This document shows, in pieces, positions 1 through 11,940 of a DNA stretch of 64,000 bases. The translations under genes and the position numbers were made by a program. Location of the stretch: contig BSBM01000827.1 of NCBI GenBank assembly GCA_027924585.1, forward strand, positions 496,001 through 560,000, read 5' to 3'. The notes under the pieces were generated by a model. The model saw only the letters and a list, made by a program, of their open reading frames with translations. It did not search any database and was not told the origin of the DNA. Within the stretch, counting starts at the first letter, position 1. The number at the start of each line of letters is the position of its first letter. The stretch comes from Larix kaempferi (Eukaryota; Streptophyta; Pinopsida; Pinales; Pinaceae).

Positions 1-50
1 AGGTTCTATTCCCGTAAGTGGCATGATGAGCAAACTTCACAAGGTTTCTA

Positions 51-160
51 CCCACTTCCCCAGAATATTCGGATGGCGGACGATGTCAACCACCAACTAC
101 AAGAGTGGCTGGTAACCGCAAGGGACATAACTAGATTGGAACATGTGACCTCCACATGTG

Positions 161-206
<46 letters not shown>

Positions 207-388
207 GAAGGAAAAATTCACAAGATTCCCCCCCCTGCATCCCCAAAATATACGGATGCAGGTTGGTGCCAACTGCAAGAGTGGCTAGTAACCGCAAGGG
301 ACTTAACCGGATTGGAACAAGTGGCCTCCCCATTAGCAACATGCCTTGTGGGGGTGGTTTAACCAATTGAGCTAACCTTTGTAGCTAT
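51..388 (-). repeat. Two diverged copies of a tRNA-like (SINE-type) repeat
   Basis: Two related segments (about 51-162 and 220-388) share the block 'agtggctggtaaccgcaag'/'agtggctagtaaccgcaag' followed by 'ggattggaacaag'-like sequence. Read on the minus strand, the longer copy begins with 'ttagctcaattggttaa', which fits a Pol III A box, and about 40 bp later has 'cttgttccaatcc', which resembles a B box. That order and spacing are those of a tRNA-derived SINE head. The first copy lacks the A-box end. No target duplication or clear 3' tail was found apart from the intervening TA run, so the SINE reading is inference. Confidence 0.4.
163..204. repeat. (AT)n microsatellite
   Basis: An uninterrupted dinucleotide run of about 42 bp lies exactly between the two SINE-like segments. 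A shorter TA run lies near 385-398. In-frame Tyr-Ile runs in short ORFs here are artefacts of this repeat. Confidence 0.95.
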
Positions 389-776
389 ATATATATATAC
401 TTGAAACATTGACATAATTCACTTGAAAAATTGAGTATCCAAACTAAAGGCGCCTTGCCCTCTTCATACAAAAAATCACTCTCTACCACCACAAATTAGT
501 TAAGCATGTGTCTCAATTAATTAAAGAAAATCAAGAAATGAAGCAATTACATGATTAGCATATAATAGATAGCTGAGAGGACAATCAGGCATTCTACCAC
601 GACTAGTTGACCCAAAGTTTCATATGAGATACGGTCTAGACATTGCATCACTAGTTCCTGTTTACATACTTCAATCTTGGCTATTAGGAAAGGAATCACT
701 TTAGTTCTTGTTATCACATATTTTGTAGTTGGGAGCTACTCATCATTTTGCCATAGCAGACCGCAGTCATGAGCCT
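389..776. other. Intergenic, no feature seen
   Basis: AT-rich low-copy sequence. No coding frame, LTR boundary or RNA gene could be supported. Confidence 0.5.
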
Positions 777-1002
777 AGTCCTTACACTTGAAGTATTGTT
801 TTATCAAAGGATGTGAGTGGCTGGATGATTTACAACATATTTGAATAGCTGGATCATTCAGGGGCGTAGTAGCAAAGGGGCCACCCAAGTCCTTACACTT
901 GAAGTAGTGTTTTATCAGAGGATGTGAGTGGTTGGATGATTTACGTCATATTTGAGTAGCTGGATCATTTAGGGGCATAGTAGCAGAGGGGCCACCCAAG
1001 TC
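777..1002. repeat. 111-bp tandem duplication, two copies
   Basis: The segment starting 'agtccttacacttgaagta' recurs after 111 bp; 'cttacacttg' starts at 781 and again at 892, and both copies end in 'ggccacccaagtc'. The copies differ at scattered positions, mostly transitions, so the duplication is not very recent. No ORF spans it. Confidence 0.85.
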
Positions 1003-1570
1003 ATTATTGAGCCCTCTTCATTGATCTCCCATGTCATACTTTTCAAACCTTGTTTCAGTGGGCATTCAAGAGTAGTTCTATTCATCTAGGTCTTATCTTG
1101 CCTTGCCATTCAGAGTCAGTAAATATGGATTACATGTTGTAGTTACAGCTCAAAGCAGGTATATGGAAAAGGTAGATTATGGATTTCATGGCTTTTATTG
1201 GCAAACTGACTATGCTAGACTCTATTATGCATTGGTGATCACATGGTTTTTCTCTGGTTGTTATTAGTAGGACTTATACTCGGAGTGATATAGGTGCATT
1301 AGTGGTAGTTTCATATATATGCTTTTGTTTGGGTTAATTGCATATGTAAAATATAGATCAGTTCCCTTTCTCTTGGTTCCATGCTTACACCTTTCCATCA
1401 TCTGTCTCATCCATTGGTTGTTTGAAAATCCTTTGACTTGGACTTGACTGATTAACCTAAGGACCTCCCCCTCTGTGACCTCTTTAGAATGGATGGCCTC
1501 CATGTTTTCTCCTAGTGTCTCGGCTCTAGAGTGTGTGGCAAAGTCTATACACCCATTGATCTTTTTATGC

Positions 1571-1850
1571 TTGTAGCTCAGGTGGATTGAGTGCGGTTAG
1601 GTAGGCCTAGTCACTGGAAGTGTATCCCCTAGATTCGAAACAAGTTCTCCCATCCTTGAAATTAGTTAGTGGCTAAAGGGGTAGGTACTCCTCCTTTGTA
1701 TTTGCCCCTAAAAAGGCATTACTATGGAAACTCCATCAGGGCTATGGACGCTCGTTGGCAGCGGAGCTAAGGCCGTGTCAGAACTGGGACCTAGAAGGCT
1801 ATCCAAGGCCGATACCTTTTAGCCACTAGCTAACTAAAGGAATGCAAAAA
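1571..1850 (+). repeat. Candidate tRNA-derived SINE with fold-back body
   Basis: 'tagctcaggtgg' at 1574-1585 fits a Pol III A box and 'agattcgaaac' at 1631-1641 fits a B box, in the correct order, with the two box starts 57 bp apart. The downstream body has an inverted repeat: 'attagttagtggctaaagg' (1661-1679) pairs imperfectly with 'ccttttagccactagctaa' (1815-1833). A short A run follows near 1845. Known plant SINEs share the A/B-box head; the fold-back body is less usual. No target duplication was confirmed. Confidence 0.4.
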
Positions 1851-4834
1851 AATGGAAGTGTGCTTCGATGAAAATCGAAAGAAAAATGCAAAAAGTGAAA
1901 AATGAGAAATCAAATGAAAGTCAATTGAAATGAAATGGGGCTTGCTAGAGTCGAAAGGGTGCCTTCTAAGCACTTCATCCATTTGTGAGACACTGTGCTT
2001 CCCTAGTGTTCTCCATTCCAACAAATGTCACAGAGGCCCCTGAAATCCCTTTCTTTCCAAAGGTAACTTAAGTCTATCCTAAAGTCAACCTTCACTTTGA
2101 CCAAAGCCTATGACTGTCATGTGTTCCACTTTCACCCAGGAGAGCGAGGACTTACCTATACATTGCATTTGTAATTAATTTGAGTAGGATTATGTATGTA
2201 AAACCGGTTGCTCTTGTCTTATATTGCACTAGTTAGTTGTCTTACTCTTGTTGTTTTTAAGTTGATCACCATGTATAGCATAAATTTAGTCTTTATCAAT
2301 TTTAGTCATGATAAGTGCACTAACATCTCTTGCAGGCATCAGACATGTTTATTTGTTTATCTTAAGCTATGGTCAAATTTTGAGTAAATTTTGAATTGAC
2401 TTGGTCAACGGGTCAAGTCAATAGAGGGATCCCACTATTGTTCATCAATGATCATATCTTTGCCATTGGAGGCCAACTGGACCCCTTTAAGTATCAATTG
2501 TGGATTAATAGGCTTAATTAATCATTTTTATAAAGTTTACAGAAAATAATTAAGCCTGTTTTAATTAAAATACTTGGAGATTGCTTCACAAAGACTACAT
2601 TAGATTGGTTATAGGCATATGAGTAGTGGATCCTATAGTTTTTGATGTTTATGGATTCATCCGTGTAGACAAATTTGCATTCCGAGGAAGGGGAAGGGAA
2701 GATCCATATTTGGCATTTTCATGGATTATTATTATTTCCTAGCTATAAATTAAAAATTAAAAGATGACCAAGGTTTGTGATGTCTCATTTGGGATAAGCG
2801 AATGGTGAAATATGACTTGGCTTATGTTATGATGGTCCCCTAGACACATTTCCACCACATTCCCCACACAATATGTTATTACTTGATATCTCTTCATGGT
2901 GGGACACATTCTCCCTTTGGGGCGAAATTGATGATAGCAGCCAAAATAAAAGCATGTAAATCAAGTTATAGCTTGAAAAATATGTAAGGGGGGGGGGGCC
3001 TAATTATCCCCCCATGTCCCCTAGGAATCAAACTTGTCAAAAGAATGATTTTTCAAGTTATAAAAATGGGATGTAAGAGGTAATTCGCCCCCCTCAATTG
3101 ATAGTCATTTCTAGCCATTGTACAAAAATAAAAGTGAGATTAAATCTCCACCATTGATCATTATATTCTATCTTTTAATCTCAATTGTCCACATAAGGAT
3201 TGGTTAGGGATTTTGCTCCTCTCTTAGCTATAAAAGAGAGAGAGCTCCTCATTTGTAAAGGATTGTTGGCTCTTCATTGATAATATTAAAATATCTTTGT
3301 GGTGCATTTCTCTTATGTCTCGAATGATGAATCGATTTTATGTCTTACTGAACCTCTTCTACCACTAGATCTCCATCTTTTCTTGTTTTGGATATTTTTG
3401 TGGTGATTTTCTTGCAAGGAAAAACGAGAGTGATTTCTCCTTAGGCAACTTGGGCACTTATGGCAACTTGCTCTTTGACAGGGGGTTTCATTTGTGAATG
3501 CGATTGATTTGCTATTGCTATCTATTTCTTGCTATATTCTCTTTGTCTCCTATGCATGCTATTCAATTTGCAAAATACAAGTTTATCTTTTAGTAAATGT
3601 GAAAGCTTCTCTAATAGTTTTCTTGTTGTTTTGCAAGTTGGATCTCACTGGATCTACAAGTGCGACTTGGCTAAGGACGAAGATGAGATTTATTTGGTGT
3701 CCTTGGGAAAAGGGACGAACTCCATTCATCTCTTCGGATCAAGGTAAGTACCCAAAACGTTTTTGATCAAACCCTCTGAAAACCATTTGTCAAATTTAAA
3801 AATAAAATCTCTTCTAAATTTTTTTGTGATTGAATGCTTAGTTATTTGGGCATTTGGCCACTTGGGTATTTTTCATATTGCATTTTGGGGCAAATCTATA
3901 GCCTAGGAATCATTATTGTGGACCCCATTAACCTCGAAAAAACAAGGCACTAATCTCCATCCTATTCGCCCTAGGTGGGTTTTGATCCATTTTTCTGTGC
4001 ATGTGTGGTTTGTTTGTTGCCGAATGTTAAACAATTTGATCTCAAGTGTGTAGTGAACCATTACAGTGTTGGGGTTTGTCATTAAACAATATCCATTTCC
4101 TATGCTCAGATCATTTCCAAATTCTGGTCATTTTCTCCAAGCAAGCGAATTGGAATCAATTCACCCTAGCATAATCTTCCTAGATTTCTAAGTTAATCAT
4201 CCACTAAGTTAAATTTCTTGAATTGGATTGCATTCATTACTACTCAGCTAAAACCCTATGCCAATCTCCTAAACCTTACCTCAATAGCCATCTCATTAAG
4301 TCTAGAAAGCATCCTTCAGGGTACTCTTCATTTACAAATTTATCAAATCCTTCAATAGTATCATGTAACATAAAAGGGTTGGACATTTAAGACTGACTTG
4401 GGACACCTCCTCTGGCTAGTCTAGTTCACCTTCAATGCACTAGGAAGCCTAAAGAGAGGAGAAGCCTCTCTAGAGTGACAACCAATACTTATCTAGGGGG
4501 TAGGATTCTCGAGATATCATAGTCTTAGTGACCATCATTCTCTGCCATCTTGGAAAGGATAATATATTTGGGTTATAACAAACATTGTGATAACAATTCC
4601 TATTCCAACTTCCACTTAAGCCTTGTCCTACAAACATTTAGGAGAATAATATAGTGGTTGCCTACCAGCCCTGCATTTTATACACCGTGTAACTAGATGC
4701 CACTACACTTACAACCTCACACCTAGCTATATTGTTATTTGTCTTACCAAGTATTTGGATGGCACCTAAACTTTCCACAATACACACAATTATATGCTTT
4801 TGCTTTGTCTCCTACAGGATGTTCCAACCACAAG
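1851..4834. other. Intergenic, no gene; degraded repeat fragments
   Basis: No convincing coding frame. A poly-G run lies near 2987-2998. 'tataaaagagagagag' near 3230 is followed by unstructured T-rich sequence that could be an old LTR or leader, but no boundary or primer site was found. The segment at about 4400-4480 (tctggctagtctagttc, then aagcctaaagagagg, then agtgacaac) has a diverged counterpart at about 19115-19205, so both probably belong to one unclassified repeat family. Confidence 0.4.
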
Positions 4835-4839
4835 GCCTT

Positions 4840-6142
4840 TGTAATGTCCTCTTCTGCTTAAGCACAGAGGACCATCCTGCTAACTTATCTAATTCCCATA
4901 AGTTCAAGCGGGTACTAACATTCAAGGAATTGACTAAGGATTGATGCCATTTATACCATAAGAAGATCTTAATCATGGTTATTAGATCATCAGTAGGTAA
5001 ATGAGGGCCACAGGAACTAGAGGCCACCTGCATGCGTTACATGCGGGCCATATTTCATGTTGCATGCACTGAAACACCTTTATTGAGCTTTCATGCACAC
5101 AGAAAGCAATGCATGCAAGTCCGCTAGAAATTAGAAGAGAAAAGCGACCTAGTCATGCAAAAGTTAGGTCAAGCCATGTCAAAGTTATAAAAGAAAGGTA
5201 AAGCAAATGATTAAGACCTGCTTATTGATTATTGATTTGAGAAGTCGACTTGGAGAGCTCAGAGAGCTAGTTTAGGGTTGAGGGCACACCACTCAACCAT
5301 CAAGTGTATTTCGGCAGTGAAATCTATCTGCCCTAGTCACTATCAGGGTTGGATCATCCAGATTCAACATTCTACTATCATCATACAAGATTCTACAGTA
5401 TTCTTTGGGGGTTCACGGCTCATATTGGATTAGGAGGACTCGCCTTCTTACAGGGGCGACTTGGGCAAACTAAAGCATCTTCATATCTCAACATACAGTG
5501 GCCTTTCTGTCTGCATGCAACCTTCAACCTTTCGAGAGCACCCCTATTAGCCTAGTTACTACCTACAAGCTTCGGATTTGGATCCAGGATCAAGTTATCA
5601 ACAAACCCATTATCAAAAGGGTGCCTTCTCTTGCATGGGTGACTTTCCTAGAGGAAGACTCACGCTTTATGCCTTAAAGCTTATGCATGGTCTGCATGCA
5701 ACTTTTATTTTGATCAGAGGGGGATTCTAACCCTATTACCTTCATCCGAGAGCATTCTGACATCATTCGAGCACTCATGCATCCATTCACATATTGAAGA
5801 GGGCGCATTTATTCAAGGGTGCATTCTTGGAGAGAGACCATCCCATATCTCAATTGATTATTCATGCATGGCTTGCATGCTTATCTTATATTGATCTACA
5901 TCCACCGCACAAGCTATTGGTACGTACATGCATTATTTATATCCCTATTTTATGGCATATCTTAATATTTGGGTTATTTAGGGTTTCTTGGCAAACCCAT
6001 GCACTTGCATGCATGATCAAGCGATTCTAGAACAATACTTGCATTCATATTTCATTATAGTATTGATTTACAAGACCTCAAACAAGCAAGAAACTACATC
6101 AGAGAATTACAAAGACAACAAAATATCAGTTGGAATATTACA
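4840..6142 (+). repeat. 5' LTR of the chromovirus
   Basis: 1,303 bp, TG...CA ends, matched along its whole length by 12609-13893. A possible TATA box 'ttataaaag' lies at 5185-5193 and is mostly kept in the right LTR. The LTR is unusually rich in CATGCA/TGCATG words, about fifteen. Short ORFs inside it recur in the other LTR only because the LTRs are homologous. Confidence 0.95.
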
Positions 6143-6155
6143 GTGGTATCAGAGC
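6143..6155 (+). other. Primer-binding site (initiator Met-tRNA)
   Basis: 'tggtatcagagc' at 6144-6155 directly follows the LTR end. It is the standard complement of the 3' end of plant initiator methionine tRNA used to prime minus-strand synthesis. Confidence 0.95.
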
Positions 6156-6198
6156 ATGTTCCTCGCCAGTTGTGGGAGCATGCAGTTGTGAACAATAA

Positions 6199-7627
6199 AT
6201 GAATACAGAGGACCCACACAATATTACTTACAGGAGACAGAGGTTTAGGAACAGTGGAAGAAAAGAAGAAGAGGAGTTAGAGGATATAGAACTGGAAGAT
6301 ACAGAGACTCAGTTTGGAAAAGGTAAAGGTAAAGAAACAATGGCAAATGATGATAAAATGGCTTTCACTAGCCTCATTTCCACTCTGGAGGAGCTGACTT
6401 CAGGACACAAAGAAATGTTGGTTGCCATCCACAAATTAGCAGATAAATCAGGGCCCACCCCGCACAGTCCTCTGTTCCCCAACAGTGATCGAGTATCCAC
6501 TAGTAGCAGTGGAGAGCAGTTACATACTAATATGCAGAGTCACCCTCATCTCTACAATAGGTCCTCCAGACCTACCATGCCACAGTTCTTGGATAGCCAA
6601 ACAGCAGTGCCAATAAATACAAGTAGAGCCAGAAGAACCAATGGGGGCATATTTATGGGAGTACAGAGCATTGGGAGATTATTTCCAGTCAACCATGACC
6701 TTTACATATTTTTGTCATTTTAAGAGTAAGAATAGACCAAGAGCTTATAACAGGGCTTTCAACCATAACTATGAATTACAGCGCACAATAGGGAAACTAA
6801 CTATTCCTACCTTTGATGGGACCCGGAATGGCCCAGCGCGGAATTGGGCACAGAAGTTGGACACTTACTTCCAACTCAACCCCATGATGAAGACAAATGC
6901 CATTAAGTTGGCTACTTTGCATTTGGACGATGAAGCCCATGAGTGGTGGTACCACAGGCTAGTGACATTGGGTCACAATACCATCACCTCTTATACAGAT
7001 TTTACACAAAGGCTCATCGAGCGCTTTTACAGGAAATACCCCAAGGTACATTTCAGAGAGCTAGCACAGCTCAAGCAGACAGGTAATCCAGAATCATTCA
7101 TGTCTGAGCTCCAAAGGGTAGCAATCATGGTGACAAATATTTCAAAGAGCAGGTTAATTATGTTGTTCACCGAGGCTCTCATTGAACCCTTACGTGGATG
7201 GGTTAAGGCTTATAGACCCACCACCTTGTCTGATGCCATCAGTCGTACCAGAGATTTACAGGATTCCATTCCAAAAAATAAGTTTCCTCCCAGAACCAAT
7301 TCTCCTATAAAAGATAAGGAGAGGGGACCCTTCCAAAAAGAATGGCCCAAGAAAGAGTGAATGGATAATGATACTCGTCGAGACCTTAGAAGAAAGAAAC
7401 TGTGTTTCAGTTGTCAGGAGCCATGGGTACCAGGTCACAGGTGTTCAGGGAAGGGAAAGGCTCACTATATAGAGGTATACTCCGACAGTGGAGAGGATGA
7501 GGATGATCAGGACCAGGAACAGGGAGAGGCACTTCACACAGCGGAGGAGGAGCAGTCTCCTGAGGGTACACAGGGAGGTGTCATTGCTACACTATCCGGA
7601 GTTCCTAGATCCACACTCTTTGGATAA
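6199..7627 (+). pseudogene. gag: Chromovirus gag, frameshifted
   Basis: The ATG at 6199 follows the primer site by about 45 bp. The first frame gives an acidic, Glu/Lys-rich N-terminus of about 150 residues, then homology moves to another frame near 6640-6725, showing a frameshift. The second frame holds a Retrotrans_gag domain (about 6770-7270) with IPTFDGTRNGPARNWAQKL, the EAHEWWYHRL region and a FYRKYP motif. A stop at 7358-7360 precedes a CCHC-type knuckle, CFSCQEPWVPGHRC, of the kind typical of plant Ty3 gag, then an acidic linker ending at 7627. Gag would build the cytoplasmic virus-like particle. Confidence 0.9.
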
Positions 7628-7639
7628 GAGGTGTCATAC

Positions 7640-10600
7640 AGGGCAATAGGGTTGGAGTGTTGATAGATGGTGGGGCATCCCATAACTTTATTGGTGTTGC
7701 ATGGGTAAAAAGGAGAGGTATCCAGACTAAGAGATTTGATGGATTTACAGTATCCGCAGCAGGCAACCACACCATGGAGTGCACTCAATGGATTCTGAAA
7801 TTGAACGTGACTCTAGGGAACTATACATTGGCAGAGACATTTTATGTGGTTGATGTACCAGACACGAATGTGGTGTTGGGAGTTCATTGGCTTTATTCCA
7901 TTGGAAAGTATTCTACGAACTACCAGACCATGGAGATGGAATTTCAGGGAACAGAAGGACAGAGTGTTGTTTTGAGAGGTATGAGTACCTACCCTCCTAG
8001 AGCAATATCATCACACAGGATGGAGGCTGTAGTCCGACAGGGAGACATAGAGTGTGCAGCAGAGTGTTTGGTTACTTTCAGGAAGCCACCAGATAGAGCC
8101 ACACAACATCCAGCAGACATACAGGCACTATTACAGAAGCATGAAAAAGTATTCGGAGATCTTCCACCAGGTAGGCCTCCAGATCGGGGATTTGAGCACA
8201 TTATTGAGTTAGAGGAGGGGACTCAAGCAATCATCACTACCCTTTACCAACACCCCAAAAGATATAAAGATGAAATTGAAAACACAATCTAAGAGTTGCT
8301 CAAATTGGGTTACATAAAACCTAGCTCCAATCCATTTGCATCCTCAGTGGTGTTAGTGAAAAAGAAGGATGGGACCTTACGCATGTGCATTGATTACAGG
8401 GCGCTTAACAAGAAAACAATTAAAAACATGTATCCAATCCCAAGAATCGATGAATTGATGGATGAACTACAGGGGGCAAAATACTTGTCCAAAATTGACC
8501 TTCGATCAGGTTACCATCAGATACAGGTTGGGGAACAGGATGTTCCAGAGACCACTTTCTGTTGTCACTACGGACACTATGAGTTTCTAGTGATGCCATT
8601 TGGGCTCACTAATGCACCAACTACTTTCCAGTCATGTATGAACAACACCTTTAAGGCTCAGTTATGCAAGTATCTTCTGATATTCTTTGATGATATATTG
8701 ATTTACAGTCGGATTTGGGAAGATCATTTAAAGCACCTTGATGAAGTACTTGGAATCCTAAAAGAACAGTCACTATATGCAAAGATGTCCAAATGCGAGT
8801 TCGGTATGCAAGAGATGTTATATTTGGGACACGTGATAGGAGCAAATGGGGTATAGGTACACTTGGAAAAGATTAGAGCCATACTGGATTGGCCTACACC
8901 TAAAAGTGTGACAGAGTTGAAAGGATTTTTGGGCCTTTAAACCTGCTACAGGAGGTATGTCAGCGATTTCTCACAGATGACAGCACCACTCACAGATCTC
9001 ACTAAGAAAGGGGCATTCAGTTGGTCAGATGCAGCACAACAGACATTTGAGAAAATGAAAAAGGTAATGAGTTCATGCCCTGTACTAGCACTACCAAATT
9101 TTACACAGCCATTCGTATTAGAATGTGATGCTTCAGGAGAGGGTATTGGAGCAGTATTGATGTAGAATAATCACCTTATTGCATTCGATAGCAGAAAACT
9201 CAAGGCCTATGAGCGCCACTATTCAATATATGACAAGGAAATGTTAGTCATTCTCCATGCACAAACCAAGTTTAGACAATACTTAGTGGGTGGCAGATTG
9301 AAGATTAAGACAGATCACAACAGCTTAAAGTACTTCTTGGAACAGAAAGAATTAAACGAGAGGCAACAAAAATGGGTGAGTAAGATTCAAGCTTATGACT
9401 TCGAGATTGAATACATAAAGGGAAAAAACAATGTGATAGAAGATGCACTTTCTAGACGACCAGCCACTTTATCTCTTATGAGCATTTCCTCGGATTGGAA
9501 ATCTCATCTTTTGGTCGAATACTCCAAAGATAAGTTTGCTTGCAAAATATTGGATGGACAGATTCAAGATGACAGGTACAGAGTAATAAATGACATTATC
9601 TACTATAAAAACAGGATCTACTTAGTCGTCGAGTCTGCACTTAAGAAAAAGATTCTACAAGCTTCTCATAACTCACCTTTAGCAGGACACCATGGGTTTC
9701 TTAAGACTTACAAGCAGATTAGAGAGAGGTTTTCATGGAAGGGCCTCTAGAACGATGTGATGCAGCATGTGAGGGAATGCAGTTTGTGCCAACAAAATAA
9801 GATAGAGCATACTCATCCAGCAGGTGTACTACAACCATCACCCATTCCCGAGCAAAAATGGGAAAGCATTTCAATGGACTTTATTACAGGGTTGCCCAAG
9901 GTACAGGGTAGAGACTGTTTGTACGTAGTGATTGACAAGTTGACTAGGTTCGCTCATTTCTTTGCCATTCCTTCTGACTATTCAGTCACACAGGTAGCAA
10001 AGTTGTCTTTCAGAGAGGTATTCAGGTTGCACGGGTTACCTAAGACCATTGTCAGTGATAGAGACAGCAAGTTAACCGGAGCATTCTGGCAGGAACTTTT
10101 CAGGTTGGTTGGGACAGAATTGGCTATGAGCACGAGTTATCATCCTCAGAGCGACGAACAGACAGAGATAGTTAACAAGTGGATTGAGGGATACTTGAGG
10201 AACTATGTAGCACGCCAGCAAAGGACATGGATTAAATGGCTACACCTAGGGGAACACTGCTACAATACAACACACCATATGACCATCGGTATGACTCCTT
10301 TTAAAGCATTGTACGGTTATGAAGCCTTATCTTTTGTAGACTTGATATTTGGTGACAGCAAGGCTCCTAAAGCTAAGGAGTGGATTCAAGAAAGTCAAGA
10401 TATTCTCAAGATACTCAAAGAAAACATACAGGTTTTGCAGAATCAGCAAAATATATATGCAGATAGACACAGGATTGAGCGCAGTTTTGAGGTAGGGTAT
10501 TTGATTTACTTACATCTACAGCCTTACAGACAATCATCCCTTAAAAAGAAATGAGCAGAGAAACTTAAGCCTCGCTTTTATGGTCCTTACAAGATAATCC

Positions 10601-10678
10601 GAAAAGTGGGAGAGGTAGCATATGAGCTCGAATTACCACAAGAAAGCAAGATTCATAACGTGTTCCATGTGTCTAACC
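7640..10678 (+). pseudogene. pol: Chromovirus pol: protease, RT, RNase H, integrase
   Basis: One frame runs almost throughout, broken by stops at 8290, 8854, 8938, 9163, 9748 and 10552. Protease: VLIDGGASHNFIG near 7660, keeping the catalytic Asp but with Gly in place of the usual Ser/Thr. Reverse transcriptase: IDYRALN, SKIDLRSGYHQI, MPFGLTNAPTTFQ and the catalytic FFDD at 8683-8694. RNase H: LECDASGEGIGAVL, a KTDHNSLKYF block, and EDALSRR. Integrase: an HHCC zinc finger (H..GHHG near 9690, CSLCQ near 9780) and a DDE core with Asp at 9877, Asp at 10057 and Glu at 10165, the last two separated by exactly 35 residues. A GPYKI/VFHVS C-terminal block runs up to the hAT insertion. Enzyme motifs are kept although the frame is dead. 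Confidence 0.95.
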
Positions 10679-10687
10679 CAGTGTAGT

Positions 10688-10724
10688 CACACTCGGCAAG
10701 GACTCGCGAGTCTTGCCGAGTGTG
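10688..10724. repeat. Near-perfect palindrome at hAT left subterminal end
   Basis: The arms cacactcggcaa and ttgccgagtgtg flank the self-complementary core gactcgcgagtc with a single extra base. Subterminal repeats of this kind are bound by transposase in characterised hAT elements; that role here is inference. Confidence 0.85.
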
Positions 10725-10797
10725 CCCGAGTGGCTGTCGTAACGGGTACTCGCCCTATACGCGGCGACAAGACTCGTGACTCGGTGAACTCGCCCTG

Positions 10798-11940
10798 TTG
10801 TCACGCGGTTTGCAACAAACTCTCTCCCTCCAAAGGCTTCTTAATGAGTACCAAGCATTGAAACGAATGGTTAGTAGCAGGGAATGGATACATTATAAGG
10901 ACAGCACAAAACCAGATGCAATGGCTATGAGTTTATCTGTCCGTAGAGATAGTTTATGGGAGGAAGTCACTAAGATTGTCAGCATGACAGAACCACTTGT
11001 GAAAGTGTTGAGGATCATGGATGGTGACAAACCACCAATGGGGTATGTTTATGAGGGGATGGACAGGGCCAAAGAGGCCATCAAGGTCTTCTATAAGGGG
11101 GATGAATCAAAATATCTTCCTATATGGGATATTATTGATTCCAGGTGGGACAGGAAGCTACATTCACCATTACATGCAGCAGGGGCATATCTCAATCCGA
11201 GCATATTCTATAATGATGGGTCTAAAATTCAAAAAGATCCTGAGGTTATGAGAGGTGTGATGATATGCATTGAGAGGATGTACCCCAATCAAGAGACTCA
11301 AGACCTAATCAATATGCAGCGAGATATGTACAAGGAATCATCTGGCATGTTTGGATTTAGCTCAACACAACGTCTCAGGGAGAAGAAAATGCCATGTAAG
11401 ATTCAATTCGTAATTTGTTAAATTTTATTTTGCTAGTTACATTTTTCAAGTTTGACATTGCAAAACTTGTAATCTTTGTTTATCTGTTTTTTATAACAAC
11501 CCATTGGTGGTTAAATTGTGGCACTGAGGCACCACAACTACAGGAATTCGCCATCAGAATCTTGAGTTCGGCCTTGCAGCGCTTCAGGTCGTGAGCACAA
11601 TAGGTCAGTATTTGAACACACATCCACACCAAAAAGCGCAACAGGTTGGAGCATGAGAGATTGGAGAAGTTGGTCTACATATACTACAACCTTGGATGCT
11701 CACAAAACAACTGTGGGCAAATGATTTGGATCCAATTTTATTGGATCAGATTGATCTAGTCTCTGATTGGGTAGTGGAGGATGAAGCTCCTTTTGATTTG
11801 ACTTGGCTTGATGACGAGACCTAGGGTCCCTCTGGTGTACCATTTTCTGAAATGGAAACGCCAAACACACCTGCATCACAGTTGATTTTTCCATCTAGTG
11901 ATGTTGTCACTAGCTCTAGTAGGGCCTATACTAGGCGTTC
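10798..11940 (+). pseudogene. Truncated hAT transposase
   Basis: The open frame 10798-11421 encodes the middle of an hAT transposase, with RDSLWEEVTKIVSMTEPLVK, a KPPMGYVYEGMDRAKEAI segment and the Trp-rich WDIIDSRWDRKLHSPLHAAG. A possible splice donor (atgtaagatt) lies near 11396. After a stop-filled stretch, the C-terminal dimerisation domain appears at about 11505-11720: HWWLNCGTEAPQLQ, then FAIRILS, then HTKKRNRLEHERLEKLVYIY. It is split by frame changes and stops. An acidic tail is readable to about 11940. The N-terminal BED zinc finger and first catalytic part are missing. It would have cut and pasted the transposon DNA; in this state it cannot. Confidence 0.85.
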
